A stretch of 64,000 nucleotides of DNA from Vibrio atlanticus (GCF_024347315.1 NZ_AP025460.1:2914001-2978000); one strand, 5' to 3'. Counted from the stretch's first letter, positions 30,528 to 39,357 are shown. Notes: generated from the sequence alone by a model not told the origin. Numbers and translations: made by a program.

Positions 30528-30538
30528 TATTTATTACC

Positions 30539-31717
30539 TTATCTTTCTACTAGGCCAAGCGTATGACGCAAAAGTGGACCTTTAAGTGGTGGAAGGTTAT
30601 CAATTACGGCTAACCCAAGGTTTCGCCCAATACGAGCGGTCAAAAAATCGTTTGAGAACAGATGAACAAGGCTTGATGTCAGCGTAATCGTCGTGTCTCT
30701 GTCTTGTTCTCTGCGCTTTCTAAAGTTAACAAGACCAGTGTAACGACCCACATCATCCAATTGAGTACACAACTCTTCCGCCAAGGAAGCCACATCACGA
30801 ATGCCAAGATTAAAACCTTGCCCCGCAATAGGGTGAAGTGTTTGAGCAGCATTGCCAACAATGGCAAATCGATGAGAGATATTTTGCTGTCGGTGGCGAA
30901 GAATCAGTGGGTAGCTCGCACGCTTGCCGACTTTTTCTAATCGACCTAATCGCCAACCAAAATCTTTCTGTAGCTGCTCAAGAAATTCATCATCGCTTAA
31001 AGCGGTGACTTGCTGTGCTTGCTCTGGTGGCAGACACCAAACTAGCGATAAACGGTTGTCGCTCATCGGTAACAGAGCAACTGGCCCATGATGAGTAAAA
31101 CGCTCAAAGGCTCGACCTTGATGGGGCTCACTAGCAACAATATTGGCAATCACAGCGACTTGTTCAAAGTCATGTTCACTCAATGGGATATTCAGTTGCT
31201 GACAACAGGTTGAGATAGCACCGTCAGCTGCAACCAATAACTTAGTCGTGACGGTTTGCCCACTTGTCAGCTCAATCGTCGTTAACGATTCATCACGTTC
31301 AACGGTTCTAACAGACTCAGGGCAAAGCATCGTAATTGCAGCTTCTGATTCAAGCTTCTGCTGATAGATTCGCCCCACATCCGCCAACTCCACCACGTAG
31401 CCAAGCGCATCAACAGCAAGATCTTCACTGTAGATGTCTGTCATCCCAGCATGACCTCGATCTGATACATGAATATCTTTGATCGGGGTTGCAACGGGAG
31501 CAATAGATTGCCACAACTGCAAAGAGTCGAGGATCTGCACCGTGCCATAAGACAAAGCAATCGAACGAGAATCAAAGCCTGGATGAGCTTGATGATCAAC
31601 CTGATAAGGCTCTACTACCGCAATCGATAGAGAACCTTGACTGAGGTGATTCAGAGCAAGGGCTAAGGTCGCCCCCGCCATTGCGCCACCAGCAATTACA
31701 ACATCATACTGAGCCAT
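30539..31717 (-). CDS. ubiH: 2-octaprenyl-6-methoxyphenol hydroxylase UbiH
   Basis: UbiH is the paralogous FAD monooxygenase acting at C1 of the ubiquinone ring. The 392-residue protein has VVIAGGAMAGATLALAL at the N-terminus (AGG in place of the more usual GGG), LLVAADGAIS in the middle and GNAAQTLHPIAGQGFNLGIRD near residue 290. It precedes ubiI by 11 bp. In E. coli pepP lies between ubiH and ygfB; here ubiH follows ygfB directly with 24 bp between. Confidence 0.95.
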   Translation of the reverse strand: MAQYDVVIAGGAMAGATLALALNHLSQGSLSIAVVEPYQVDHQAHPGFDSRSIALSYGTVQILDSLQLWQSIAPVATPIKDIHVSDRGHAGMTDIYSEDLAVDALGYVVELADVGRIYQQKLESEAAITMLCPESVRTVERDESLTTIELTSGQTVTTKLLVAADGAISTCCQQLNIPLSEHDFEQVAVIANIVASEPHQGRAFERFTHHGPVALLPMSDNRLSLVWCLPPEQAQQVTALSDDEFLEQLQKDFGWRLGRLEKVGKRASYPLILRHRQQNISHRFAIVGNAAQTLHPIAGQGFNLGIRDVASLAEELCTQLDDVGRYTGLVNFRKRREQDRDTTITLTSSLVHLFSNDFLTARIGRNLGLAVIDNLPPLKGPLLRHTLGLVER

Positions 31718-31741
31718 TATAACCTCAAACCGACAAGCGGA

Positions 31742-32317
31742 TTAATGAATGGTTGGAGCCGCATCTTCAGATGGGCGAGCACCGAATTCAGCATGAATCG
31801 TTAGTGCACACGCTTTTACGTGTTCAATAACGTGCTCTAGAAGCTGCGCTTGCTCTTCCATATCATCGTCTTCGTCAATGCCTAGCTTTGCCATCTCTTC
31901 AAGATCAGCTAATGCTTCTTTGGTACCGTCAGACGCTTTATTTAATTGAGCGCCAACCAAGCCTAAACCAGAAATAAAGTGGTTAATCCAATCTGACACA
32001 CCATCAGCCAAATCAAACAAGCTTGCGCTTGCGTCTTCATCAGGCAACAACATAGACAGTTCCATGCCTGAACCTGTAATTTCGCTAGTCGTCACCTTTA
32101 ATGTCGCTTCCGCTAACGTTAATGCGCGATCTGGCCACCCCATGCCTTCATTGGTGTAATCAAAGATAAGTGGTTGCCAGCTTTTATCTGCTAGGTTTAA
32201 GCCTCCGCTCAACATACCCGTTAATAAACCATGCATCTCAGCAGGGTTTACGGCTAGGCTTGCCGATTGAAGTTCAGTCGCAACCGTTAGGTAGTCAGGT
32301 AAAGTAGTTTCGCTCAT
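31742..32317 (-). CDS. ygfB: YgfB/UPF0149 family protein
   Basis: This is a conserved helical protein of the YecA/YgfB family with no settled biochemical role. The 191-residue protein has the family segments [20 protein letters not shown] and [19 protein letters not shown], and a C-terminal helix containing [20 protein letters not shown]. It is upstream of ubiH-ubiI and divergent from zapA across a 307-bp gap, as in E. coli. Confidence 0.92.
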   Translation of the reverse strand: MSETTLPDYLTVATELQSASLAVNPAEMHGLLTGMLSGGLNLADKSWQPLIFDYTNEGMGWPDRALTLAEATLKVTTSEITGSGMELSMLLPDEDASASLFDLADGVSDWINHFISGLGLVGAQLNKASDGTKEALADLEEMAKLGIDEDDDMEEQAQLLEHVIEHVKACALTIHAEFGARPSEDAAPTIH

Positions 32318-32624
32318 CAGATAGCTCGCTCAGTTATTCTTTATATCGATAGTATAATCGTACCACTTCACCCCAATTCTGGTAAGCATCGATCCTGAGC
32401 AATTGAAGGATGACTGACTACCAATTGTTCAATTTGCTGAATTACTGTGTGCTCAAGCTCTCATTTACAAACAGTCACTCTGAAAAGCTTGAATCTTAAT
32501 AGCGGTTTACCTATAGTTTCTCCCTCAGAGGAGATTGCTTCCTCATCGGTACTTGCACTTTTTCTTTCTCAAAAAATGATAAAGAGCAACAGCCTTAAAT
32601 AGTGCGTTAAAGAGTTCATCCATC
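32318..32624. other. Divergent ygfB/zapA intergenic region
   Basis: This 307-bp region must hold the promoters of ygfB-ubiH-ubiI (minus) and zapA-6S RNA-fau (plus). I see no further ORF, hairpin with a T-run or recognisable operator in it. Confidence 0.6.
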
Positions 32625-32933
32625 ATGAGTAATCAAGCGGTAGACGTTGAAATATTAGGAAAACTGACTCGAGTGAATTGTCCCCCAGGGCAAGAAGAGT
32701 CATTGATTGCAGCGGCGGCCGATCTTGATAATCGATTGAAAGAGATGGCTGAACGTACTAAGGTAACCAATGAAGTGAAGCTGCTAACGATCGCAGCTCT
32801 GAACATTTGCTATGAATTACAAACCAAGAAGTTTGAAGCAAATGATGAACAAAACGCACTGACCGAGCGAATGGAACAGCTCACGACATCACTTTCAGAT
32901 GTCCTCAGTAAAGTTAAGCACGGACAGCAATAG
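32625..32933 (+). CDS. zapA: Cell division protein ZapA
   Basis: ZapA bundles FtsZ filaments at midcell. The 102-residue protein has the N-terminal dimerisation part (VDVEILGKLTRVNCPPGQEE, then LIAAAADLDNRLKEM) and a C-terminal coiled coil at about 60-100. It is immediately upstream of the 6S RNA and fau, the arrangement conserved across gammaproteobacteria. Confidence 0.95.
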   Translation: MSNQAVDVEILGKLTRVNCPPGQEESLIAAAADLDNRLKEMAERTKVTNEVKLLTIAALNICYELQTKKFEANDEQNALTERMEQLTTSLSDVLSKVKHGQQ

Positions 32934-32945
32934 CGTACACAAAAT

Positions 32946-33125
32946 TTACCCTGGAGTGTTTGTCAGAGGATTCACGTCCCCGAGCCGATAAGCAATCCCT
33001 AAGGGTTAGTACTTGAGTGCTATTGAGCATGCTCGGTCCGCCGAGAAGCCTACGGTAATCATTGCTGATCCGCCTTGAACTCGCTGGTTCAAGGGCCATC
33101 TATTCTCAACGGCACTTTGGGGTAT
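32946..33125 (+). ncRNA. ssrS: 6S RNA
   Basis: 6S RNA binds sigma-70 RNA polymerase in stationary phase. The sequence holds blocks identical or nearly identical to E. coli 6S RNA: CCCGAGCCGATA, GAGCATGCTCGGTCCG followed by CGAGAAGCCT, and CCTTGAAC...GGTTCAAGGG. The ends (ACCCTGGAGTG and CACTTTGGGGT) pair to close the long helix. It lies between zapA and fau, where 6S RNA is always found in this group. The exact ends are approximate. Confidence 0.95.
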
Positions 33126-33133
33126 CCCTTCTT

Positions 33134-33733
33134 ATGAAGACGCTCACACGCAGCGAATTTCGCAAACAGATCCGCATCAAACGTAACTCCCTATCTAGCG
33201 AACAACAAACTCAATCCGGTTTAGATTTAGTCCAGCAGTGTGCTCAGCTTAATGAAGTTCAATCTGCTCAGCATATTGCACTCTATATATCCATCGATGG
33301 CGAACTCGATACCCAGCCTTTAATTGAATGGTTATGGGCGCAAGGTAAGCAAACTTATTTACCAGTATTGCACCCCTTCTCGGCCGGACATCTGCTGTTT
33401 CTGCACTACTCGCCAAGCACACCGACGGTTTTGAATAAGTACGGAATCGTTGAACCTCAGCTCAATCAATTGCTCGTCAAACCATGCCAACAACTCGATC
33501 TTATTCTCACACCATTGGTGGGCTTTGACTCTCAAGGGCATCGCTTAGGCATGGGCGGTGGATATTACGATCGCACCTTGGCTCGATGGTTCGAGACGGG
33601 CAATGGCGCAACACCTATTGGCCTTGCTCACGATTGCCAACATGTCGATCGTTTACCAATTGAAGGTTGGGACATTCCGTTACCTAAAATCGTGACTCCG
33701 AGTAAAACTTGGCAATGGGAAAACAACCATTAA
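33134..33733 (+). CDS. fau: 5-formyltetrahydrofolate cyclo-ligase
   Basis: This enzyme converts 5-formyl-THF to 5,10-methenyl-THF with ATP. The 199-residue form starts MKTLTRSEFRKQIRIKR at 33134, only about nine bases after the 6S RNA end. The open frame continues upstream through 6S RNA to 33062 but that part is not coding. The family motif is LGMGGGYYDRTLARW, and an N-terminal KRNSLSSEQQ segment is also typical. No strong ribosome site is visible, because the leader is essentially 6S RNA, from which the mRNA is processed. Confidence 0.93.
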   Translation: MKTLTRSEFRKQIRIKRNSLSSEQQTQSGLDLVQQCAQLNEVQSAQHIALYISIDGELDTQPLIEWLWAQGKQTYLPVLHPFSAGHLLFLHYSPSTPTVLNKYGIVEPQLNQLLVKPCQQLDLILTPLVGFDSQGHRLGMGGGYYDRTLARWFETGNGATPIGLAHDCQHVDRLPIEGWDIPLPKIVTPSKTWQWENNH

Positions 33734-33748
33734 AGCGCTATAATCGCG

Positions 33749-33764
33749 CCGCAAACGTTAACCT
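33749..33764 (+). promoter_or_regulatory. PurR-like operator 1 upstream of rpiA
   Basis: CCGCAAACGTTAACCT matches 9 of the 11 fixed positions of the E. coli PurR consensus ANGCAANCGNTTNCNT. A degenerate half-like CTAAACGTTAAC follows at 33790. A second good site lies at 33811. Confidence 0.5.
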
Positions 33765-33810
33765 CGATATCCAAAAGTTACCCCAATATCTAAACGTTAA
33801 CTTCATCATT

Positions 33811-33826
33811 ACGCAAACGATTAATT
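33811..33826 (+). promoter_or_regulatory. PurR-like operator 2 upstream of rpiA
   Basis: ACGCAAACGATTAATT matches 10 of 11 fixed PurR consensus positions. It lies 32 bases before the rpiA start. Confidence 0.6.
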
Positions 33827-33857
33827 CAAAGCGCAAGACCTTATTCAGGAGAATGGC

Positions 33858-34514
33858 ATGACTCAAGATGAAATGAAAAAAGCAGCGGGCTGGGCAGCAC
33901 TTCAATATGTTGAAGAAGGCAGCATTGTAGGTGTAGGTACTGGCTCAACAGTAAATCACTTCATCGACGCACTTGGCACAATGAAAGACAAAATCAAGGG
34001 TGCGGTTTCAAGCTCTGTAGCCTCTACTGAAAAACTAGAAGCGCTAGAAATCAAAGTATTCGAATGCAACGACGTATTCAAGCTAGACATCTATGTTGAT
34101 GGCGCTGACGAGATTAACGGCTCTCGCGATATGATCAAAGGCGGCGGCGCTGCTTTGACTCGTGAAAAAATCGTAGCAGCTATCTCTGATAAGTTTATTT
34201 GTATCGTTGATGGTACCAAAGCAGTTGATGTGTTGGGTAAATTCCCACTGCCTGTTGAAGTTATCCCAATGGCGCGTTCATACGTAGCACGTGAACTCGT
34301 AAAACTTGGTGGTGACCCAGTTTACCGCGAAGGCTGCACAACCGATAACGGCAACGTGATCCTAGATGTGTACGGCATGGCGATCGAAAACCCAAAACAG
34401 CTAGAAGATATCATCAATGGTATCGCTGGCGTGGTAACGGTTGGTCTGTTCGCTCACCGTGGTGCTGATGTAGTTATCACTGGCACGCCTGAAGGTGCAA
34501 AAATCGAAGAATAA
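33858..34514 (+). CDS. rpiA: Ribose-5-phosphate isomerase A
   Basis: RpiA interconverts ribulose 5-phosphate and ribose 5-phosphate, the PRPP precursor. The 218-residue protein has [13 protein letters not shown] (phosphate loop), [13 protein letters not shown], the catalytic [10 protein letters not shown] and [14 protein letters not shown]. Length equals that of E. coli. Two PurR-like sites lie in its 124-bp upstream region, which fits a role in supplying purine synthesis. It is followed by its own terminator and then serA. Confidence 0.98.
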   Translation: MTQDEMKKAAGWAALQYVEEGSIVGVGTGSTVNHFIDALGTMKDKIKGAVSSSVASTEKLEALEIKVFECNDVFKLDIYVDGADEINGSRDMIKGGGAALTREKIVAAISDKFICIVDGTKAVDVLGKFPLPVEVIPMARSYVARELVKLGGDPVYREGCTTDNGNVILDVYGMAIENPKQLEDIINGIAGVVTVGLFAHRGADVVITGTPEGAKIEE

Positions 34515-34552
34515 ATAATAGAAGATTGAGTTTTTCTGTTACTTCATTACAG

Positions 34553-34579
34553 ACGGTGCCCTAGGGCGCCGTTTTTTTT
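34553..34579 (+). terminator. Rho-independent terminator of rpiA
   Basis: ACGGTGCCC and GGGCGCCGT around TA, followed by a run of T (TTTTTTTTG). One G-T pair is present in the stem. Confidence 0.92.
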
Positions 34580-34668
34580 GCTTTATTGCTGTAAAATTAT
34601 GTCTTATTCCGTAATTTTCTTACCCAAAACATTTTTTTTTTGTTACTTTATTGTTCAGAAGACGCACA

Positions 34669-34684
34669 GGGAAAACGTTTGTCT
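34669..34684 (-). promoter_or_regulatory. PurR-like operator upstream of serA
   Basis: On the reverse strand AGACAAACGTTTTCCC matches 9 of 11 fixed positions of the PurR consensus. It lies about 90 bases before the serA start. Confidence 0.45.
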
Positions 34685-34775
34685 CCTAACAAAGTGGTGA
34701 ATTTGTTCCCCTTTCAGCCATTTTGTAGCACGTGCGCCGCATTTGCCCAACCTTTCCATTTTAAGGACGAGAACA

Positions 34776-36005
34776 ATGGCCAAAGTTTCACTGGAAAAAG
34801 AAAAAATAAAAATTCTACTTCTAGAAGGTCTTCACCCTTCTTCTGTAGAAGTACTGCAAGCCGCTGGTTACACAAATATTGAGTACCACAAAGGCTCGCT
34901 ACCTGAAGATGAACTTCTTGAAGCAGTTAAAGATGCTCACTTCATTGGTATCCGTTCTCGCACCAACATCTCCCAAGAAGTTATTGATGCGGCTGAAAAG
35001 TTGGTTGCAGTTGGTTGTTTCTGTATTGGTACTAACCAAGTCAACCTTCAAGCGGCAGCAAAGCGCGGTATCCCTGTGTTCAACGCACCGTTCTCAAACA
35101 CTCGAAGTGTTGCTGAACTGGTTCTTGGTCAGGTTCTATTGCTACTGCGTGGTATCCCTGAAAAGAACGCTCTTGCTCACCGTGGCATCTGGAAAAAGAG
35201 TGCAGACAACTCTTACGAAGCTCGTGGTAAGCGTTTAGGTATTATTGGCTACGGTCACATCGGTACTCAGCTGGGTATTATTGCTGAAAACCTTGGTATG
35301 CGTGTTTACTTTTACGATATCGAAAACAAGCTGTCTCTAGGTAATGCCACTCAAGTTCATACTATGACCGAGTTGCTGAATAAGTGTGACGTGATCTCTT
35401 TACACGTACCTGAAACCAATGAAACTAAAGACATGATGGGTAAAGAAGAGTTCGAGCGCATGAAGCCTGGCTCTATCTTTATCAATGCAGCTCGTGGCAC
35501 GGTAGTTGACATCCCGGCTCTGTGTGGCGCTCTGGATTCTGGTCACCTTTCTGGTGCGGCTATTGATGTTTTCCCAACAGAACCAAAAACCAATGCAGAC
35601 CCGTTTGAGTCTCCATTAATGCAGTTCGATAACGTGATTCTTACCCCTCACGTTGGTGGTTCAACACAGGAAGCACAAGAGAACATCGGTGTAGAAGTTG
35701 CAGGTAAGCTTGCTAAGTACTCTGATAATGGCTCTACACTATCAAGTGTTAACTTCCCTGAGGTATCTCTACCGCTACACACTGGCACATCTCGCTTGCT
35801 ACACATTCACGAAAACCGCCCAGGTATCCTAACTCAGATCAACACCATCTTCGCTGAAGAAGGCATCAACATCGCGGGTCAGTACCTACAGACTGCGGCT
35901 GATATGGGTTATGTAGTTATCGATGTAGAAGCGGATCGTTCAGAAGAAGCACTGCTTAAACTGAAAGAGATCGAAGGCACAATCCGTGCTCGTCTTCTTC
36001 ACTAA
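34776..36005 (+). CDS. serA: D-3-phosphoglycerate dehydrogenase
   Basis: SerA oxidises 3-phosphoglycerate to phosphohydroxypyruvate, the first step of serine synthesis. The 409-residue form starts MAKVSLEKEKIKILLLEGLH at 34776 with AAGGA upstream; the frame runs back to 34743 without conservation. Motifs are the NAD fold LGIIGYGHIGTQLGIIAE, the INAARGTVVDI segment and the catalytic His in LTPHVGGSTQEAQ. A C-terminal ACT domain (ENRPGILTQINTIFAEEGIN) confers serine feedback. An insertion sequence has been inserted into the terminator directly after the gene. Confidence 0.98.
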   Translation: MAKVSLEKEKIKILLLEGLHPSSVEVLQAAGYTNIEYHKGSLPEDELLEAVKDAHFIGIRSRTNISQEVIDAAEKLVAVGCFCIGTNQVNLQAAAKRGIPVFNAPFSNTRSVAELVLGQVLLLLRGIPEKNALAHRGIWKKSADNSYEARGKRLGIIGYGHIGTQLGIIAENLGMRVYFYDIENKLSLGNATQVHTMTELLNKCDVISLHVPETNETKDMMGKEEFERMKPGSIFINAARGTVVDIPALCGALDSGHLSGAAIDVFPTEPKTNADPFESPLMQFDNVILTPHVGGSTQEAQENIGVEVAGKLAKYSDNGSTLSSVNFPEVSLPLHTGTSRLLHIHENRPGILTQINTIFAEEGINIAGQYLQTAADMGYVVIDVEADRSEEALLKLKEIEGTIRARLLH

Positions 36006-36033
36006 TCATCGAGTTAGACCATAAGTAAAAACA

Positions 36034-36052
36034 GAAAGGCTCTCGCAATGAG
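36034..36052 (+). terminator. Left half of the serA terminator, disrupted by an IS
   Basis: AAAGGCTCTCGCAATGAG abuts the IS left end. The right side of the IS continues CTCGCAATGAGAGCCTTTTT. Removing the IS and one copy of the 11-bp repeat restores AAAGGCTCTC, loop GCAAT, GAGAGCCTTTTT, a perfect serA terminator. Confidence 0.85.
36042..36052. repeat. Target site duplication of the IS, left copy (CTCGCAATGAG)
   Basis: The 11-bp CTCGCAATGAG directly precedes the IS left end and recurs directly after the right end at 37556-37566. IS50 members usually give 9 bp; other IS4-family groups give 10-13. Confidence 0.85.
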
Positions 36053-36075
36053 CTGTCTCTTGATCACAAGTCTGG

Positions 36076-37452
36076 TTAATCAAGAGACTTAGCGAGTTCA
36101 TACCCTTCAAGGATGGTTTGTAACCTAAACCATCCTTGCCATAACGTCTTTATAGAAGCACGACCTGTTCGCTTGGTATTCTTCCAACCACCTAACCGAG
36201 CAATACCGTTGTAAGCCCATGATATATTAGGCGCTTCTTTCGGTAGTTTTTTGCTCTCCAACTTGAGCCACATTAACTTCCACGCTTTGCCTTTTAATAC
36301 CTGCTCACAACTGGTCTTAGATAACTCGTCTGATTCATTCATAAACCTCAATTGGAGTAACCGAGTCGCGATAAAAGCCAAAACGACGCTGAGCCTTTCT
36401 AAGTTATCCTTACTTTGCATTCTCAGTTGCTCAACTTCAGTCCCTTCACTTTTCCAGACTTTATGAAAATCTTCTATTAGCCAGCGCCGCTCATAATAAC
36501 TGACGATTTTGAGTGCCTCTTCCTTGCTCGTTATCGGCTCTGAAGTCAGTAAGTGCCATGCGAGCTTATTACCACTCTCTCCTTGTTCTATACATCCCAC
36601 GTAGTAAAGCGGAATGTTATCGAACTCTTTCTTGTTAGCAGGAGACTTGAGTGTCACGGGGGCATATTTGATATCTAAATGAGCCTTGCGAGCTTTACGA
36701 CCGCCTTTTTGCGGTATTTCGAGCACTTTCTCTCCGGCTGATAACAGGGTAGAGGCATAGCTATAAAGACGATTATCATGCTCTTCAATACAGCGGCTTT
36801 GCATTGAGCGAACGAGGAACCTTTGTTGTTGCTCTCGCTTGTAAGTGAGGTATTCAAATAGGTCGGCTTCTCTATCGCACACAGAAATGACATCCGAAAT
36901 TTTATCGCCAAGTCGCTCAGCGACATGGCGAGAGGCTTGTTCCCACTTATAACTTTCTTTCTCTTTGTATGGTCGAGTCGCATGCTGGTGCCTTTGACCT
37001 CGCTTTTCTATATCACGAGTCCAGCGCTGTTGTTCAATTAAACCAATAACAGATTGAGTGTCGGGAGCAAAAAGTAAGGTTGAGTGTACGAACATGGCGC
37101 GATGTCGATTGCCTTGATTGGAGTGCCCGAGTTCATCTCGAATGCTGCGATGGGAGTAACTGAGAGAAGTGGTGTCTTCTAAGGCAAGAAGTGTCTGTTG
37201 CTCTAATGCTTCTTGTGCAGTGACATAAAAACCCGCCTCTGCGATATCTTCTGCTTTGATTTGCTCATTACGGATGAAGCGATAAGCCCCTTCCATTTCA
37301 GCAGGGGAGATAATGAGTTTCGAGACGGGTACGCCAGGTTGCTCGGCCAGTGAGGCTGCGAGAGCAACGAGTCTTTGAGTGCGTCTAGGGTCATTAAGGT
37401 GGGCTTGACCGAACTGTTTTTGTGCCCAAAGGGTTGGCTCTATATAGGTCAT
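36076..37452 (-). CDS. IS4-family (IS50-type) DDE transposase
   Basis: The 458-residue form starts MTYIEPTLWAQKQFG at 37452, with AAGGA eight bases upstream; an ATG at 37470 is also in frame. It matches Tn5 transposase along its length: LNDPRRTQRLVALAA, MEGAYRFIRNEQ, LLALEDTTSLSYSHR with the first catalytic Asp (about 93), VISVCDREADLFEYL with the second (about 193) and YERRWLIEDFHKVWK with the catalytic Glu (about 327) in the YREK signature. The C-terminal part SWAYNGIARLGGWKNTKRTG, then WQGWFRLQTILEGY, corresponds to the Tn5 dimer region. All catalytic residues are present, so the enzyme is probably active. Confidence 0.95.
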   Translation of the reverse strand: MTYIEPTLWAQKQFGQAHLNDPRRTQRLVALAASLAEQPGVPVSKLIISPAEMEGAYRFIRNEQIKAEDIAEAGFYVTAQEALEQQTLLALEDTTSLSYSHRSIRDELGHSNQGNRHRAMFVHSTLLFAPDTQSVIGLIEQQRWTRDIEKRGQRHQHATRPYKEKESYKWEQASRHVAERLGDKISDVISVCDREADLFEYLTYKREQQQRFLVRSMQSRCIEEHDNRLYSYASTLLSAGEKVLEIPQKGGRKARKAHLDIKYAPVTLKSPANKKEFDNIPLYYVGCIEQGESGNKLAWHLLTSEPITSKEEALKIVSYYERRWLIEDFHKVWKSEGTEVEQLRMQSKDNLERLSVVLAFIATRLLQLRFMNESDELSKTSCEQVLKGKAWKLMWLKLESKKLPKEAPNISWAYNGIARLGGWKNTKRTGRASIKTLWQGWFRLQTILEGYELAKSLD

Positions 37453-37508
37453 GATAATCATCCTTGTCATTGCTTAGATGATCAGATCATGAAACCTAAA
37501 AATAGTTC

Positions 37509-37539
37509 AAAAAAAATCCCCAAGCGTGGCTTAGGGATT
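37509..37539 (-). terminator. Inward-facing terminator inside the IS right end
   Basis: On the reverse strand AATCCC and AAGC pair with their complements around a CAC loop, followed by eight T. It lies between the IS right end and the transposase start, so it would stop outside transcripts from entering the transposase gene. Confidence 0.75.
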
Positions 37540-37555
37540 TGTGTATAAGAGACAG

Positions 37556-37566
37556 CTCGCAATGAG
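37556..37566. repeat. Target site duplication of the IS, right copy
   Basis: CTCGCAATGAG, identical to 36042-36052. It is followed by AGCCTTTTT, the 3' arm and T-run of the original serA terminator. Confidence 0.85.
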
Positions 37567-37636
37567 AGCCTTTTTAGTATTTGGCCTATCGTAGGTAATT
37601 AGATCACCATGATCCAAAAGCCCCTATAGCGCTATC

Positions 37637-38350
37637 TTATTCTTCGATCTGATAGATCACATTGACACGATCACGAATGGTGATCGTTGAGTCTTCATAA
37701 GAGTTCGATTCTGTTCTTGCATCCATCGCCATTGAACGCATTAGTACAGGCTGAGAAGATTGTGCATTGTAATCAACACGCCAAACATCACCTAGCTCAC
37801 GCTCAAAACCACTCGCTAATGATTTAGCTTTTGATGTCGCATCTTTAATTGCTTCTAAGCGCGCTTGCTCTTGATACTTAGCTTGGTCGCGAACTTGCAG
37901 CTGGATGTTGTCGATCTGATTAATGCCCTGCCCGATAGCAATATCCATGTACTCGTTCAGATTAGCGAGCTCATTGACCTGAACAGTCACATTACGTGAG
38001 GCTCGGTAGCCAACCAGTTCCGGTTTGCCATCTTTCGGGTAATGATATTGAGGAGATAAATACAGGTTCGAGCTGTGAACACTCGCCTCATCAACACCTG
38101 CTTGATGCAGCTTATTTAGAAAGCCCGTTACCACTTTATCAACAGTACTTTTAGCCTGTTCAGCCGTCATCGTTGACTCTACCACTCTCACTGAGAATGT
38201 CGCCATATCTGGTGTCGCGATGACTTCACCATAACCTGTTGTTGAAATATGCGGAAAGGATGGAGAGTCAGCCAGTGATGGAAAGCTCACAGCACTCAAC
38301 GCAGCAGTAAGAGTAAGAGACGTTGCTAACATCTTTGGTACAAACTTCAT
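37637..38350 (-). CDS. SIMPL-domain periplasmic protein (YggE-like)
   Basis: SIMPL-domain (DUF541) proteins are periplasmic or outer-membrane oligomers; E. coli YggE is associated with oxidative stress defence. The 237-residue protein has a signal peptide of about 27 residues ending SFPSLA. The mature part starts with HISTTGYGEVIATPDMATFS, typical of the family. Later segments are VGYRASRNVTVQV and EARLEAIKDATSKAKSLA-like sequence. It lies between serA and argP, as yggE does in E. coli, so it is very likely the yggE orthologue. Confidence 0.9.
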   Translation of the reverse strand: MKFVPKMLATSLTLTAALSAVSFPSLADSPSFPHISTTGYGEVIATPDMATFSVRVVESTMTAEQAKSTVDKVVTGFLNKLHQAGVDEASVHSSNLYLSPQYHYPKDGKPELVGYRASRNVTVQVNELANLNEYMDIAIGQGINQIDNIQLQVRDQAKYQEQARLEAIKDATSKAKSLASGFERELGDVWRVDYNAQSSQPVLMRSMAMDARTESNSYEDSTITIRDRVNVIYQIEE

Positions 38351-38460
38351 TAGGTAGACCTATGCTAAACAAATGTCCTTCCATCATAGAGTAATTTATC
38401 GTTTAGCCAATCCTGATTGTGCACATCTAACAGAACTTTGACGCTGAAAAAACCAACAAC

Positions 38461-39357
38461 TTACTGAGGTAAATGATTGTGAGCAAAACTTAATATCGCC
38501 TGGGATACCTCTTTTAGCACCCCACTCTCAAGCTGCCAATGGTGCCAATAGATGCGATAAGACAGCAGAAAGCCAGGGGTAATATCAATCAAAGCACCAG
38601 ACTCTAGTTCCTCGATAATCTGCAATCGAGGAATCAAGCAATAGGCAACACCCGATAATGCCAAGCGCACAAATGCTTCTGAACTGCCGACCGTATGATT
38701 GATCACACTGTCTCTCGGTACGTTAAAATGATCATGCAGAAATTTCTTATGCAGATCATCGTATTGATCATAGGAAACCGCAGGTGCTTTGCTTAAGGTG
38801 GCGTAGTTTACGCCCTCTGAAAAGTAACGCTGATGAAAATCAGGACTCGCCACACACACATAGTCCATACGACCGAGGTAGTCAGCACTGCATCCAGGAA
38901 TCGCTTGGGGCTCTAAACTGATCGCACCGGCAACCTCACCGCTTTTTATTTTTTCAATGGTTCTAGACTCACCATGAATCGCGAGGTTCAACTCGACTTG
39001 ACGAGACTTCATCACATCCGACAGTGCAGGTAACAACCATGTCGCCAAACTATCAGCGTTGGTGGCTATGGATATCGATAGTGGTTGAGTACCCTCTTCA
39101 TTCATTAACTCAGGCACAAGCTCGTGCTCTAACAAGCGAACACGACGATACAAACCCAACAGCTTTTTTCCTGCTGGTGTAGGCCTTGGTGGGTTTTCTC
39201 TCACCAGCGCAGGCTGGGCTAACCACTTTTCTAGCTGCTTGATACGTTGGGACACCGCTGATTGGGAGATGTATAACTGCTCAGCGGCTCTCTCAAAGCT
39301 ACGTTGTTTCACAACGGCATCCAGTGCTTCAATCCATTTATAATCCAATCCACGCAT
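38461..39357 (-). CDS. argP: LysR-type regulator ArgP (IciA)
   Basis: ArgP activates the arginine exporter gene argO in response to arginine and is antagonised by lysine. The 298-residue form starts at ATG 39357 ([16 protein letters not shown]), as in E. coli. The HTH is [20 protein letters not shown]. The effector domain includes [14 protein letters not shown] and [16 protein letters not shown] blocks conserved with E. coli. It is divergent from argO with about 140 bp between, the standard LysR arrangement with its target. Confidence 0.95.
   Translation of the reverse strand: MRGLDYKWIEALDAVVKQRSFERAAEQLYISQSAVSQRIKQLEKWLAQPALVRENPPRPTPAGKKLLGLYRRVRLLEHELVPELMNEEGTQPLSISIATNADSLATWLLPALSDVMKSRQVELNLAIHGESRTIEKIKSGEVAGAISLEPQAIPGCSADYLGRMDYVCVASPDFHQRYFSEGVNYATLSKAPAVSYDQYDDLHKKFLHDHFNVPRDSVINHTVGSSEAFVRLALSGVAYCLIPRLQIIEELESGALIDITPGFLLSYRIYWHHWQLESGVLKEVSQAILSFAHNHLPQ

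Larger units (their letters stand above)
36053..37555 (-). mobile_element. IS4-family insertion sequence, IS50 (Tn5) group
   Basis: The 1503-bp element has ends CTGTCTCTTGATCACAAGT (left) and CTGTCTCTTATACACAAAT (right, other strand), identical at 15 of 19 positions. They resemble the inside and outside ends of IS50. It encodes one transposase and is bordered by an 11-bp direct duplication. A hairpin with a T-run lies between the right end and the transposase start. The element looks intact and recent, because duplications and ends are undamaged. It has split the serA terminator. Confidence 0.92.

Noticed and set aside
33062..33133. Upstream extension of the fau reading frame
   Set aside because: This part is the 3' half of 6S RNA, which is structurally conserved and not coding.
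37541..37555. Sequencing adapter contamination, because the IS end resembles the Tn5 mosaic end used in library kits
   Set aside because: The end belongs to a complete IS with its own transposase, a matching opposite end and target duplications.
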